A stretch of 64,000 nt of DNA from Bradyrhizobium sp. RP6 (GCF_003837805.1 NZ_RQIT01000001.1:186001-250000); one strand, 5' to 3'. Shown: positions 30,369-40,074, numbered from the stretch's first letter. A program made the numbers and translations. Notes: generated by a model not told the origin, from the sequence alone.

Positions 30369-30854
30369 ATGAAGCTCAGCGATATCGCCGACAACGCCGG
30401 CTCGCGCAAAAAGCGTATGCGCGTCGGCCGCGGCATCGGTTCCGGCAAGGGCAAGCAGTCCGGCCGCGGCGGCAAGGGCCAGACCGCGCGTTCGGGCGTG
30501 CGCATCAAGGGTTTCGAAGGCGGCCAGATGCCGATGCATCGCCGTCTGCCCAAGCGTGGCTTCAACAACATCTTCCGCATCGAGTTCGCCGAGATCAATC
30601 TCGACCGGCTCCAGGAAGCGGTCGATGCCAAGAAGATCGACGCCGGCAGCGTCGTGAACGTCGAGGCCCTGGTGAAGGGCGGCGTGCTGCGCCGCGCCAA
30701 GGGCGGCCTGCGGCTGCTCGGCCGCGGCGAGCTCAAGTCCAAGCTCAACATCGAAGTGCATGGCGCCACCAAGACCGCAATTGCGGCGGTGGAGAAGGCC
30801 GGCGGCTCGGTGAAGATCCTCGCCCCTGCCAAGGAAGAAGGCGAGGCGGCGTAA
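30369..30854 (+). CDS. rplO: 50S ribosomal protein L15
   Basis: A 161-residue L15, a late assembly protein. The Gly-rich N-terminal extension ([21 protein letters not shown]) that threads into rRNA is typical. AAGGAGAAGG provides a strong ribosome binding site, so translation need not be coupled to rpmD across the repeat. Confidence 0.97.
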   Translation: MKLSDIADNAGSRKKRMRVGRGIGSGKGKQSGRGGKGQTARSGVRIKGFEGGQMPMHRRLPKRGFNNIFRIEFAEINLDRLQEAVDAKKIDAGSVVNVEALVKGGVLRRAKGGLRLLGRGELKSKLNIEVHGATKTAIAAVEKAGGSVKILAPAKEEGEAA

Positions 30855-31002
30855 CAACTGCGTCATTGGCCCGCGGCTTGCGGGCCTTTACGCATGCGGG
30901 ACGTGGACTTATCGAAGCCGAGCCCCAGATAATGTCCGGCGTCCGCTAAACTAGCCCGGCCGCGGGCATGACGGCGCAACAGGCGGCGGGAGAAAGTCCA
31001 AG

Positions 31003-32334
31003 ATGGTCTCAGCAGCGGAACAACTGGCAGCCAATCTCAATTTCGGCGCGTTTGCCAAGGCCGACGAACTGAAGAAGCGCATCTGGTTCACTCTGGGTGC
31101 GCTGCTCGTTTATCGGCTCGGGACCTACATCCCGCTGCCCGGTATCGATCCGAACATCTGGGAGCAGGTGTTCCGGTCCCAGGCGGGGGGCATCCTCGGC
31201 ATGTTCAACATGTTCGCCGGCGGAGGTATCCACCGCATGGCGATCTTCGCGTTGAACATCATGCCGTACATCTCGGCCTCGATCATCATCCAGCTGCTCA
31301 CCACCGTCTCGCCACAGCTGGAAGCGCTGAAGAAGGAAGGCGAGGCCGGCCGCAAGACGCTGAATCAGTACACCCGCTATCTGACGGTCATCCTGGCCGC
31401 ATTCCAGTCCTACGGAATCGCAGTAGGCCTCGAAGGCGCCGGCAACGTCGTCAGCGAGCCCGGCATGTTCTTCCGCCTGTCCACGGCGATCACGCTGACC
31501 GGGGGCACCATGTTCCTGATGTGGCTCGGCGAGCAGATCACCTCGCGCGGCATCGGCAACGGCATTTCGCTGATCATTCTCGCCGGCATCGTCGCCGAGC
31601 TGCCCGCGGCGCTCGCCAACATGCTCGAGCTCGGCCGTCAGGGCGCGATGTCGACCGGCCTGATCCTGGTCGTCATCATCATGGCCGTTGCCGTGATCGC
31701 CTTCATCGTGTTCATGGAGCGCGCGCAGCGCCGCCTCTTGATCCAGTATCCAAAGCGCCAGGTCGGCAACAAGATGTTCGAGGGCCAGTCCTCGCATCTG
31801 CCGCTCAAGCTCAACACCTCGGGCGTAATTCCGCCGATCTTCGCGTCGTCGCTGCTCTTGCTGCCGACCACGGTTGCGAACTTCAACGCGGGCAGTGGGC
31901 CGGAGTGGTTTCAGTGGATCACAACCCAGCTCGGCCACGGCCGTCCGCTGTTCCTGATCATGTATCTCGCGCTGATCGTGTTCTTCGCCTTCTTCTACAC
32001 CGCTATCGTGTTCAACCCGACCGAGACCGCGGACAATCTGAAGAAGCACGGCGGCTTCATTCCGGGCATCCGTCCGGGCGAGCGCACGGCGGAATATATC
32101 GACTACGTGCTGTCCCGCATTACGGTGCTCGGCGCGATTTATCTGGCGATCGTCTGTCTGATTCCCGAGATCCTGATCTCCTACGCGTCGGTGCCGTTCT
32201 ATTTCGGCGGCACCTCGCTGCTGATTGTCGTCAGCGTCACCATGGACACGGTGGCGCAGGTCCAGGGCTATCTGCTGGCGCACCAGTACGAAGGCCTGAT
32301 CCGGAAGTCCAAGCTCCGGGGCCGCCGCCGCTAA
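31003..32334 (+). CDS. secY: Preprotein translocase subunit SecY
   Basis: A 443-residue inner-membrane protein with about ten transmembrane segments, the channel of the Sec translocon (with SecE and SecG). The N-terminal cytoplasmic helix (ELKKRIWFTLGALLVYRLGTYIP), plug region and the loop QQRLL/RRLLIQYPKRQVG involved in SecA/ribosome docking are visible, as is the C-terminal GYLLAHQYEGLIRKSKLRGR. It follows rplO by 148 bases. Confidence 0.98.
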   Translation: MVSAAEQLAANLNFGAFAKADELKKRIWFTLGALLVYRLGTYIPLPGIDPNIWEQVFRSQAGGILGMFNMFAGGGIHRMAIFALNIMPYISASIIIQLLTTVSPQLEALKKEGEAGRKTLNQYTRYLTVILAAFQSYGIAVGLEGAGNVVSEPGMFFRLSTAITLTGGTMFLMWLGEQITSRGIGNGISLIILAGIVAELPAALANMLELGRQGAMSTGLILVVIIMAVAVIAFIVFMERAQRRLLIQYPKRQVGNKMFEGQSSHLPLKLNTSGVIPPIFASSLLLLPTTVANFNAGSGPEWFQWITTQLGHGRPLFLIMYLALIVFFAFFYTAIVFNPTETADNLKKHGGFIPGIRPGERTAEYIDYVLSRITVLGAIYLAIVCLIPEILISYASVPFYFGGTSLLIVVSVTMDTVAQVQGYLLAHQYEGLIRKSKLRGRRR

Positions 32335-32610
32335 GTACGGAGTCGCTCGAGAGGCGGCGCGAACGTGCCGCCGATTCGCCGCACGAGCAACGTGCGGCGC
32401 CGCAGAGCCGATCAGTCAGCGGCTCGGTCGCATGGGCAGAGACGCTCCCACGTCGATGCAATCACTGATTTCAAAGGCCTTCTTGGCGTCCGGGCATTCG
32501 CTCCCCTATGATATGGGTAGCGGTGCGGCGCCGATTATGGTTTGCACTGTTCTTGATCTTCAAACGCAGGTGCGCGACGTATCGCTCACCAATCCGGGGG
32601 GCGTACGCCG
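32335..32610 (+). other. secY-adk spacer
   Basis: 276 bases without a gene. The only clear structure is a hairpin CGCCGCACG (32377-32385) with CGTGCGGCG (32391-32399), loop AGCAA, without a T tract. A promoter for adk could lie here but none was clear enough to call. Confidence 0.4.
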
Positions 32611-33477
32611 ATGAGAATTATACTTCTGGGACCGCCGGGGTCGGGCAAGGGGACCCAGGCGCAGCTCTTGGTGCAGCGCTATGGCATCGTCCAGCTCTCG
32701 ACCGGCGAGATGCTGCGTGCAGCGGTTGCGGCCGGCACGCCGGTCGGGCTGAAGGCCAAGGAGATCATGGCCAGCGGCGGCCTCGTGCCGGACGAGGTCG
32801 TGGTCGGAATCATCTCCGACCGGATCGACCAGCCGGACGCCAGGAACGGTTTCATCCTCGATGGTTTCCCGCGTACCGTGCCGCAGGCCGAGGCGCTGGA
32901 TGAGTTGCTCAAGCAGAAGCATCTCAAGCTCGACGCCGTGATCGAACTCCGCGTCAACGAGAGCGCGTTGCTGAACAGGGTCGAGACCCGCGTCGCCCAG
33001 ATGCGCGAGCGTGGCGAGGAGGTTCGGGTGGACGACACCCCGGAGGTCCTGACCAAGCGGCTTGCCAGCTATCGCAGCCAGACGGAACCGCTGATTCACT
33101 ATTATTCCGAGCGTCGGAAGCTCTCGACCATCGACGGCATGATGGCCATCGACGAGGTCACCCGCGCCATCCACCGCCAGCTTCTGGCGCTCGGCGCGGT
33201 CGAGCCCAAGACCCACTCCAGAAGCGCGGCCAAGACGGCGCCGGCCAAAAAGGCCAAGGCGGCGAAGAAATCTGCCGAAAAACCGGCGAAGGCAGCCAAA
33301 AAGGCGACCAAATCGGCCAAAGCCGCCAAAAAGACGGTCAAGAAAGCCGTGAAGGGCCCGAAGAAGGCGGCCAAGAAAACGGCCAAAAAGGCAGCCAAAA
33401 CGACCGCCAGGAAGGCCGTCAAAAAGGGTGCCAAAAAGTCGGCAAAAAAGGTCACGAAAAAGCGAGCCAAGCGCTAG
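32611..33477 (+). CDS. adk: Adenylate kinase with a histone-H1-like C-terminal tail
   Basis: A 288-residue protein. Residues 1-196 are a complete short-LID adenylate kinase (ATP + AMP to 2 ADP): P-loop GPPGSGKGT at 7-15, AMP-site TGEMLR, GFPRT, and a reduced LID ([21 protein letters not shown]) lacking the long zinc-type lid. Residues 197-288 are an added tail of Lys, Ala, Thr and Ser repeats (AAKK/KATK/KKAVK types) with about 35 lysines, resembling bacterial histone-H1-like proteins. The tail uses AAA for many lysines, unlike the neighbouring genes, which mostly use AAG. The gene is in the normal secY-adk-rpsM position. The tail may bind nucleic acid or ribosomes; that is inference. Confidence 0.95.
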   Translation: MRIILLGPPGSGKGTQAQLLVQRYGIVQLSTGEMLRAAVAAGTPVGLKAKEIMASGGLVPDEVVVGIISDRIDQPDARNGFILDGFPRTVPQAEALDELLKQKHLKLDAVIELRVNESALLNRVETRVAQMRERGEEVRVDDTPEVLTKRLASYRSQTEPLIHYYSERRKLSTIDGMMAIDEVTRAIHRQLLALGAVEPKTHSRSAAKTAPAKKAKAAKKSAEKPAKAAKKATKSAKAAKKTVKKAVKGPKKAAKKTAKKAAKTTARKAVKKGAKKSAKKVTKKRAKR

Positions 33478-33662
33478 CAGCGGTTGACGAAAGCCCCTGG
33501 AATCCCCTAATAAGCCCCGCATCCAAGTCGGATAGTTTCAGACGATGCCGGGCCCCAGGAAGACCGGGGGTGGGCGTCGTGTTCGCGTTTGTGAACACCT
33601 GCCCGAGAACACAAGCACTTAAAGCCCGATCCTGACGAGGATCGGCGACAGGAGAGAAGGCC

Positions 33663-34031
33663 GTGGCCCGTATTGCCGGCGTGAACATTCCCACCAACAA
33701 GCGCGTGCTGATCGCGCTCCAGTACATCCATGGCATCGGCGCGAAGATCGCCGGCGAGATCATGGAGAAGGTGAAGATCCCCGAGGACCGTCGCGTCAAT
33801 CAGCTCAGCGACGCCGAAGTGCTCCAGATCCGCGAAGTCATCGACCGCGACTACCTCGTCGAGGGCGATCTGCGTCGCGAGGTCGGTATCAACATCAAGC
33901 GTCTGATGGACCTCGGCTGCTATCGCGGTCTGCGTCATCGTCGCGGTCTGCCGGTGCGCGGTCAGCGCACCCACACCAATGCGCGCACGCGCAAGGGCCC
34001 GGCCAAGGCCATCGCCGGCAAGAAGAAATAA
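33663..34031 (+). CDS. rpsM: 30S ribosomal protein S13
   Basis: A 122-residue S13 contacting the P-site tRNA and bridging to L5. [25 protein letters not shown] is the typical start, with the basic tail [21 protein letters not shown]. The start is GTG (33663) after GGAGAGAAGG. No infA or rpmJ is found between secY/adk and rpsM, as usual in alphaproteobacteria. Confidence 0.97.
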   Translation: MARIAGVNIPTNKRVLIALQYIHGIGAKIAGEIMEKVKIPEDRRVNQLSDAEVLQIREVIDRDYLVEGDLRREVGINIKRLMDLGCYRGLRHRRGLPVRGQRTHTNARTRKGPAKAIAGKKK

Positions 34032-34154
34032 GTTTTCGAATCCAGTCACGGCGTGTGGCGAAGAGGGGATGACCCGTTCGCCACGCGCTTTTCGTTCCAC
34101 AGGTGTAGCCGCTGGCACTACGGCGGCGTTTGAGATCTTCAGGAAAGGGACCCA

Positions 34155-34544
34155 ATGGGCAAGGAAGCCACTCGCGTTCGTCGTCGTGAACGCAAGAACA
34201 TCGCCTCCGGCGTTGCGCATGTGAATTCGTCGTTCAACAACACGACCATCACCATCACCGACGCGCAGGGCAACACGATTGCCTGGTCCTCGGCCGGCAC
34301 GATGGGCTTCAAGGGCTCGCGCAAATCGACCCCTTACGCCGCGCAGGTCGCCGCCGAAGACGTCTCCAAGAAGGCGCAGGAGCACGGCATGCGCACGCTG
34401 GAGGTCGAAGTCGCTGGTCCCGGTTCGGGACGCGAGTCGGCGCTCCGTGCGCTCCAGGCCGCGGGCTTCACCGTCACTTCGATCCGTGACGTGACCACGA
34501 TTCCGCACAACGGTTGCCGTCCCCGTAAGCGTCGGCGCGTTTGA
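34155..34544 (+). CDS. rpsK: 30S ribosomal protein S11
   Basis: A 129-residue S11 lining the mRNA exit cleft. [29 protein letters not shown] and the end [20 protein letters not shown] are hallmark segments. AGGAAAGGG precedes the ATG. Confidence 0.98.
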   Translation: MGKEATRVRRRERKNIASGVAHVNSSFNNTTITITDAQGNTIAWSSAGTMGFKGSRKSTPYAAQVAAEDVSKKAQEHGMRTLEVEVAGPGSGRESALRALQAAGFTVTSIRDVTTIPHNGCRPRKRRRV

Positions 34545-34550
34545 TACCAA

Positions 34551-34576
34551 GTTGCGGGCGCATCGGCGCCCGCGAC
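34551..34576 (+). promoter_or_regulatory. Hairpin between rpsK and rpoA
   Basis: An 11-bp stem (GTTGCGGGCGC at 34551-34561 with GCGCCCGCGAC at 34566-34576, one G-T pair) with a 4-nt loop lies 6 bases after the rpsK stop. There is no T tract. It may limit readthrough or mark a processing site between ribosomal and polymerase genes. Confidence 0.45.
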
Positions 34577-34656
34577 GACTTTACTAAGAAGCCGCGGGAA
34601 TGATCTGCGGCCTTTCTCCAACGCCAGTATTTGAACTGTCAAATTGACTGGCCTGT

Positions 34657-35688
34657 ATGGGTGAAACAGTGACGATCCAGAAAAATTGGCAAGAACTGAT
34701 TCGGCCGAACAAGCTCCAGGTCACGCCCGGCAGCGATCCCTCGCGTTTCGCGACCATCGTCGCCGAGCCGCTCGAACGTGGCTTCGGCCAGACCCTCGGC
34801 AACGCGCTGCGCCGCATCCTGCTCTCCTCGCTCCAGGGCGCGGCGGTGCAGTCGGTGCACATCGACGGCGTGCTGCACGAGTTCTCCTCGATTGCGGGCG
34901 TCCGTGAGGACGTCACCGACATCGTGCTCAACATCAAGGACATCTCGATCAAGATGCAGGGCGAAGGCCCCAAGCGCATGGTCGTGAAGAAGCAGGGTCC
35001 GGGCGTCGTCACCGCCGGCGACATCCAGACTGTCGGCGATGTGGTCGTGCTCAACCCCGACCTGCAGATCTGCACCCTCGACGAGGGCGCCGAGATCCGC
35101 ATGGAGTTCACGGTATCGACCGGCAAGGGCTACGTGCCTGCCGAGCGCAACCGTCCCGAAGATGCTCCGATCGGTCTGATCCCGGTCGACAGCCTGTACT
35201 CGCCGGTCCGCAAGGTCTCCTACAAGGTCGAGAACACCCGCGAGGGCCAGATACTCGACTACGACAAGCTGACCATGACGATCGAGACCAACGGCGCGCT
35301 CACGCCGGACGATTCGGTGGCCTACGCTGCGCGCATCCTGCAGGATCAGCTCAACGTGTTCGTCAACTTCGAAGAGCCGCGCAAGGAAGTCGCCCAGGAG
35401 ATCATTCCGGACCTCGCCTTCAACCCGGCCTTCCTCAAGAAGGTGGACGAGCTCGAGCTGTCGGTGCGTTCGGCCAACTGCCTGAAGAACGACAACATCG
35501 TCTACATCGGCGACCTCGTGCAGAAGAGCGAAGCGGAAATGCTCCGCACCCCGAATTTCGGCCGCAAGTCGCTGAACGAGATCAAGGAAGTGCTGGCTCA
35601 GATGGGTCTGCACCTCGGCATGGAAGTGCCGGGCTGGCCGCCGGAGAACATCGACGAGCTCGCCAAGCGCTTCGAGGATCATTACTGA
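34657..35688 (+). CDS. rpoA: DNA-directed RNA polymerase subunit alpha
   Basis: A 343-residue alpha subunit. The N-terminal dimerisation domain ([20 protein letters not shown]) scaffolds polymerase assembly and the C-terminal domain ([17 protein letters not shown]...[15 protein letters not shown] type) contacts UP elements and activators. The ATG at 34657 gives [11 protein letters not shown]; a GTG four codons later is an alternative. The stop codon abuts a large repeat hairpin (35689-35753). Confidence 0.98.
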   Translation: MGETVTIQKNWQELIRPNKLQVTPGSDPSRFATIVAEPLERGFGQTLGNALRRILLSSLQGAAVQSVHIDGVLHEFSSIAGVREDVTDIVLNIKDISIKMQGEGPKRMVVKKQGPGVVTAGDIQTVGDVVVLNPDLQICTLDEGAEIRMEFTVSTGKGYVPAERNRPEDAPIGLIPVDSLYSPVRKVSYKVENTREGQILDYDKLTMTIETNGALTPDDSVAYAARILQDQLNVFVNFEEPRKEVAQEIIPDLAFNPAFLKKVDELELSVRSANCLKNDNIVYIGDLVQKSEAEMLRTPNFGRKSLNEIKEVLAQMGLHLGMEVPGWPPENIDELAKRFEDHY

Positions 35689-35753
35689 GCGAATGGCGAG
35701 TAGGGAGTGGCGAATAGGGAAGAACTATTCGCTACTCACCATTCGCCACTCGC
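35689..35753. repeat. 65-bp hairpin of GCGAATAG-type repeat units (copy B)
   Basis: Two 29-nt arms (35689-35717 and 35725-35753) are complementary at 24 of 29 positions and separated by GGAAGAA. Each arm is a string of variants of the 8-mers GCGAATGG / GCGAGTAG / GAGTGGCGAATAG. The same units form the shorter element at 21171-21211. The hairpin starts directly at the rpoA stop codon. Confidence 0.65.
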
Positions 35754-35832
35754 GACCCAGGGCGAACGCAGGAAGCCCACCTGAAAACCAGTCGCTGAAC
35801 CACCGCGACACAATCGAAGAAGGACTACACAC

Positions 35833-36249
35833 ATGCGTCACGGCAAGGTTCATCGCAAGCTCAACCGCACGGCCGAGCATCGCCGCGCGATGTTCGCAAA
35901 CATGGCGGCCGCGCTGATCAAGCACGAGCAGATCGTCACCACGCTGCCGAAGGCGAAGGAATTGCGCCCGATCGTGGAGAAGCTGGTCACCCTCGGCAAG
36001 AAGGGCGGCCTCTCGATGCGCCGCCAGGCGATCTCCGAGATGCGCGACAAGGACCAGGTCAAGAAGCTGTTCGACGTGCTCGCGCCCCGCTACAAGGACC
36101 GTCAGGGCGGCTACACCCGCATCATCAAGGCCGGCTTCCGCTACGGCGACAACGCCGCGATGGCCGTGATCGAGTTCGTCGATCGCGACGTCGATGCCAA
36201 GGGCCAGGATTCCGGCCCGGTGCAGGAAAAGGAAGCCGAGGCGGCGTAA
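35833..36249 (+). CDS. rplQ: 50S ribosomal protein L17
   Basis: A 138-residue L17 near the tunnel exit, last gene of the alpha cluster. [24 protein letters not shown] is unmistakable. The C-terminal acidic/Ala-rich tail (VQEKEAEAA) is common in the group. An intrinsic terminator follows 25 bases downstream. Confidence 0.98.
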   Translation: MRHGKVHRKLNRTAEHRRAMFANMAAALIKHEQIVTTLPKAKELRPIVEKLVTLGKKGGLSMRRQAISEMRDKDQVKKLFDVLAPRYKDRQGGYTRIIKAGFRYGDNAAMAVIEFVDRDVDAKGQDSGPVQEKEAEAA

Positions 36250-36271
36250 GCCAGTCAGCGGATATGAATTG

Positions 36272-36303
36272 AAGACGGCGCCTTTGCGGGCGCCGTTTTT
36301 GTT
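36272..36303 (+). terminator. Intrinsic terminator after rplQ
   Basis: Stem ACGGCGCC (36275-36282) with GGCGCCGT (36289-36296), 6-nt loop, then a TTTTTGTTT tract. It closes the ribosomal super-cluster. Confidence 0.9.
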
Positions 36304-36418
36304 TGGATGCGCAGGGGCGGCTTCGCCCTGTAGATGCGCTTCCTCACGGCTCAGTGAGACCGATTGCGGCGTCACAGGCCGCTCCCGATATCTCCACTTG
36401 CATCCATGGAGACATCGC

Positions 36419-37207
36419 ATGAACATCGACCTTTCCGGAAAGACCGTCCTCGTGACCGGCTCGACCGCCGGCATCGGCTACGCCATCGCCAAGGGCCTCG
36501 CCGGCTCGGGCGCGAGCGTCGTGATCAACGGCCGCGGTCAGGACAAGGTCGAGGCCGCCGTGCGCAAGCTGGAAGGGACGGGGGCCAAGGCGCGCGGCAT
36601 CGCCGCCGACGTCTCGACCGCTTCGGGCTGCAAGGCGCTCGTCTCTGCGCTGCCTGAGGTCGACATTCTCATCAACAATGCCGGCATCTTCGAGCCCAAG
36701 GATTTCTTCGATATCCCGGACGAGGACTGGACCCGCTTCTTCGAGGTCAACGTGATGAGCGGCGTGCGGCTGTCGCGCGCGTACATGAAGGGCATGCTCG
36801 AGCGCAACTGGGGTCGCATCGTCTTCATCTCATCGGAGTCCGGGCTCAACATTCCCGTCGAGATGATCCATTACGGCATGACCAAGACGGCCCAACTTTC
36901 CGTCGCGCGCGGCCTGGCGCAGCTCACCCGCGGTACCGGTGTGACCGTCAACTCCGTGCTGCCGGGCCCGACCATGTCGGAGGGCGTCGAGACGTTCGTC
37001 AAGGATCTTGCCCGGCAGAACGGCCAATCGGTCGATGCAGCCGCCGCCAATTTCGTCAGGCAACATCGCCCGAGCTCGCTGCTGCAGCGCTTCGCCAGCG
37101 TCGACGAGATCGCCAACATGGTGGTCTATGCCGCATCTAAGGAAGCGTCTGCGACCAACGGTGCAGCGCTGCGCGCCGAGGGCGGCATCGTCAACACGAT
37201 CGCCTGA
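36419..37207 (+). CDS. SDR family NAD(P)-dependent oxidoreductase
   Basis: A 262-residue classical short-chain dehydrogenase. The cofactor motif TGSTAGIG is at 14-21, NNAG follows at about residue 83, and the catalytic pair is Tyr152 and Lys156 (YGMTK). The substrate is unknown. ATG 36419 starts just after the rplQ terminator region and gives MNIDLSGKTVLVTG. The DUF1330 remnant follows 10 bases downstream and may once have formed a two-gene unit with it. Confidence 0.9.
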   Translation: MNIDLSGKTVLVTGSTAGIGYAIAKGLAGSGASVVINGRGQDKVEAAVRKLEGTGAKARGIAADVSTASGCKALVSALPEVDILINNAGIFEPKDFFDIPDEDWTRFFEVNVMSGVRLSRAYMKGMLERNWGRIVFISSESGLNIPVEMIHYGMTKTAQLSVARGLAQLTRGTGVTVNSVLPGPTMSEGVETFVKDLARQNGQSVDAAAANFVRQHRPSSLLQRFASVDEIANMVVYAASKEASATNGAALRAEGGIVNTIA

Positions 37208-37217
37208 GACGATGGGC

Positions 37218-37513
37218 ATGGCGGCCTATGTGATCTCAGAAGTCGAGGTGCGCGACAGAGCCGCGATGGAGGCCTACCGCACGCTCGCGGCGCAGACCAT
37301 TGCCCAATATAGCGGTCGCTATCTCGCGCGCGGCGGCGCTGCCGAAGTGGTGGAGGGAGCGCCGCCGGCCAAGCCATCATCATCGTCGAGTTTCCCTCGA
37401 TGGCCCGGGCGCGCGAATGGTACGCATCGGCGGAATATGCCGATGCACTTAAGCTTCGGGAGACGGCGATCGAGCGGCGGCTGCTATTCGTGGAAGGTGT
37501 AGTGCCAGCTTAG
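37218..37513 (+). pseudogene. DUF1330 family protein, frameshifted
   Basis: The first 52 codons (MAAYVISEVEVRDRAAMEAY onward) match a DUF1330 dimeric ferredoxin-fold protein of about 97 residues. At 37374-37376 the frame breaks: the zero frame continues into an unrelated Ser/Arg-rich sequence to 37502, whereas the frame one base back gives IIIVEFPSMARAREWY and RRLLFVEGV, the expected family ending, stopping at 37513. A single-base loss (AAGCC[C]ATC) explains it. It is either a recent pseudogene or a sequencing error. An upstream ATG at 37212 is also possible. Confidence 0.8.
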
Positions 37514-37569
37514 CTGATCCGCCTACTTGGCGCTTCAATTTGACGCCCGGCAGGCTAAAATGAAGCTCT

Positions 37570-38883
37570 ATGCTCTGGCCCATGTCGACCCGCCATAGAC
37601 GTCTGTTCAGGCTGACATCCGCGCGGTGGCGGCGGCGGGCGATCTTTCTGCTCGGTGGGATCGGAGTCGGCGCCACTGCGGTGGCGCTGGCGCAAGTTGC
37701 GGACCTCGCCCAGCACGCCTTTGCGCTGCTGCTCGCAAAGTCGCGCTATGCCGTGCTCGCGGTGACGCCGCTCGGCTTCATGCTGTCGGCCTATCTGACC
37801 ATCCGTCTATTCCCGAACGCACAGGGCAGCGGTATCCCGCAGGCAATTGCGGCGCGGCACCTGACCGATCAGGGCGCGCGAGAGAGCCTGGTCTCGATCA
37901 GGATTGCGGTCGGAAAGGTGATCCTCACTCTATTCGGTCTGTTGTGTGGCGCCTCCGTTGGGCGGGAGGGGCCAACGGTGCAGGTCGGTGCTTCCATCAT
38001 GTTCGCGCTCGGCCGCGTCTCGCCGCGCCGCCAGCCCGGATTGATTCTAGCCGGTGCCGCCGCTGGCGTAGCCGCGGCATTCAACACGCCGCTGGCCGGA
38101 ATCGTCTTCGGCATCGAGGAGATGAGCCGTGCTTTTGAAACCCGCACGTCCAGCCTCATCATTGCGGCCGTCATCGCCGCCGGTCTGACCTCGCTCGCGC
38201 TCGCCGGCAATTACGCCTATTTTGGCAGCAGCGCGACGTCGCTGGCGCGTGGAGCGGACTGGCTCGCCGTTCCACTTTGCGGGGTGGCCGGCGGCCTCGC
38301 GGGCGGCCTGTTCAGTCGCATCGTCATCGCGATGGCGCGCGGTTTCAATAATCCTCTCGGACGCGCGATCAAGGGCCATCCGCTGTGGTTTGCATTCGCC
38401 TGCGGTCTCGCCGTCGCGATCTGCGGCCTGGTATCCGGCGATACGATCTATGGCACCGGATACGTGCAGGTGAAGGGGGCGCTGGAACACAGCTCGCCGC
38501 TGCCGCACGATTTCGGCGCCCTCAAGTTTCTTGCCACCACCTTTGCTGCGATCAGCGGCATACCCGGCGGCATTTTCTCACCGTCGCTCGCCGTCGGTGC
38601 CGGCATCGGCAGCAACATCGCCTCGTTCTTCCATGATGCGCCACTCGGCGCGATCATGCTGCTCGGCATGGTCGCGTATTTCGCGGGGGTGGTGCAGGCA
38701 CCGATTACCGCTTTCGTGATCGTGACGGAGATGACCGACAATCACGGCATGGTCGTGCCGTTGATGACGGCGGCGCTGATCGCGCACGCGACCTCGCGGA
38801 TGGTCTGCGAGGAGGGCATCTATCACGCGCTCGCCAAGGGATTCATCGAGCGGGCGACGCGTCCGCAGGAAAAGATGCAGTAG
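37570..38883 (+). CDS. ClC family chloride/proton antiporter
   Basis: A 437-residue polytopic membrane protein of the ClC family. Filter motifs are GSGIP (86-90), GREGP (131-135) with the gating Glu133, and GGIFSPSLAVGAG further on. The internal proton glutamate (Glu184 in IEEM) and the C-terminal Tyr (GIYHALAKG) are present, so it should be a 2Cl-/1H+ exchanger rather than a passive channel. No CBS domains follow. Such antiporters support acid resistance and membrane potential balance. It is convergent with the reductase downstream across a hairpin. Confidence 0.92.
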   Translation: MLWPMSTRHRRLFRLTSARWRRRAIFLLGGIGVGATAVALAQVADLAQHAFALLLAKSRYAVLAVTPLGFMLSAYLTIRLFPNAQGSGIPQAIAARHLTDQGARESLVSIRIAVGKVILTLFGLLCGASVGREGPTVQVGASIMFALGRVSPRRQPGLILAGAAAGVAAAFNTPLAGIVFGIEEMSRAFETRTSSLIIAAVIAAGLTSLALAGNYAYFGSSATSLARGADWLAVPLCGVAGGLAGGLFSRIVIAMARGFNNPLGRAIKGHPLWFAFACGLAVAICGLVSGDTIYGTGYVQVKGALEHSSPLPHDFGALKFLATTFAAISGIPGGIFSPSLAVGAGIGSNIASFFHDAPLGAIMLLGMVAYFAGVVQAPITAFVIVTEMTDNHGMVVPLMTAALIAHATSRMVCEEGIYHALAKGFIERATRPQEKMQ

Positions 38884-38914
38884 TAGTGGGCAAAAGCGAA
38901 GCTTGCCCACCACT
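38882..38914. terminator. Hairpin between convergent ClC and MDR genes
   Basis: AGTAGTGGGCAA (38882-38893) pairs with TTGCCCACCACT (38903-38914) with one mismatch, loop AAGCGAAGC. It lies at the ends of two convergent genes and could terminate both, though T tracts are weak. Confidence 0.5.
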
Positions 38915-38939
38915 GACCCGTTTGCTCTACGAAGTTGGT

Positions 38940-39953
38940 CTACCACCCCTCCAGCACGATCTTGCCGCGCGACTTGCCGCTCTCGAGCAGCGCATGGGCG
39001 CGCTTGAGGTTGGCTGCGTTGATCGTGCCGAAGGTCTGGTCGAGCGTGGTGCGCAGCACGCCCTTGTCGATGAGGTCGGCGACATCATTGAGCAGATGAT
39101 GCTGCGCGATCATGTCTGGCGTCTGGAACGAGGAGCGCGTGAACATCGATTCCCAGTGCACCGAGATGGCCTTGCCCTTGAACGTGCTCATGGCAAATTC
39201 CGGGGGATCGTCGATCAAGCCGAACCTTCCCTGCGGGGCCATGAACTCCGCAATCGCCTTGTAGTGCTGCTCGGTGAAGGTCAGGCTCGCCACCAGTGCG
39301 ACTGGGGGCAGCTTCAGCTTCTCGATCTGCTCCTTCATCGGCTTGCCGTGATCGATCACCGCATGGGCGCCGAGATCGAGGCACCATTTCTGCGACTCCG
39401 GCCGCGTCGCGGTGGCAAGTACCGTCAGCCCGGTGAGCCGGCGGGCAAGTTGGATCAGGATCGAGCCGACGCCGCCGGCGCCGCCCGTGATCAAGAGCGT
39501 GCGCGGATCGACGCTCTTGCCGGGGACCGCGCCGAGCCGGTCGAACAGCAATTCCCAGGCGGTGATGGAAGTGAGGGGAAGGGCGGCTCCTTGCGCGAAC
39601 GACAGGCTCTTTGGCTTGTTGCCGACGATGCGCTCGTCGACCAGGTGGAACTCGGCGTTGGTGCCCTGGCGCAGGATCGAGCCGGCGTAGAACACTTCGT
39701 CGCCCGGTTTGAAGAGCGTCACGTCGGGGCCGACGGCATCGACCACGCCGGCCGCGTCATAGCCGAGGATCTTCGTCTCGCCCTCGGGCGGAGCTGCGCG
39801 CTTGCGCACCTTGTAATCGACCGGATTGGCCGAGATCGCCTTCACGGCGACGCGGATGTCGCGCCCCTTGGGCTCGGGTTTGGCGGTCTCGAAATCGATC
39901 AGTGAATCCGCATCCTCGATCGGAAGCGATTTTTTGTAGCCGACGGCCTTCAT
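38940..39953 (-). CDS. Zinc-free MDR family alcohol dehydrogenase / quinone reductase
   Basis: A 337-residue medium-chain reductase of the YhdH/quinone-oxidoreductase-like branch. The NADPH motif GGAGGVG is at about 157-163 and the GYDAAGVVDAVG region is typical. The cysteine-rich structural zinc site of classical alcohol dehydrogenases is absent. The start (ATG at 39953) is preceded on its strand by GGAGAC. It is divergent from an HxlR regulator, a common pairing for reductases induced by quinones, aldehydes or electrophiles, so control by that regulator is likely. Confidence 0.9.
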   Translation of the reverse strand: MKAVGYKKSLPIEDADSLIDFETAKPEPKGRDIRVAVKAISANPVDYKVRKRAAPPEGETKILGYDAAGVVDAVGPDVTLFKPGDEVFYAGSILRQGTNAEFHLVDERIVGNKPKSLSFAQGAALPLTSITAWELLFDRLGAVPGKSVDPRTLLITGGAGGVGSILIQLARRLTGLTVLATATRPESQKWCLDLGAHAVIDHGKPMKEQIEKLKLPPVALVASLTFTEQHYKAIAEFMAPQGRFGLIDDPPEFAMSTFKGKAISVHWESMFTRSSFQTPDMIAQHHLLNDVADLIDKGVLRTTLDQTFGTINAANLKRAHALLESGKSRGKIVLEGW

Positions 39954-40074
39954 GGCTTGTCTCCATCAGATGGGCTGTTCGCCTGCCGCTCTAACTGTCG
40001 CCCTGGCTTCAAATTGGCAAGTACTGTAAATTCGGGGATATAGTCCCTGTTTGGATACTATTGGGAAAACACGC

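Noticed and set aside
33199..33477. The lysine-rich tail of adk as a separate H1-like gene
   Set aside because: It is in frame with adk, with no start codon or ribosome binding site near the junction, so a fused tail is the simpler reading.
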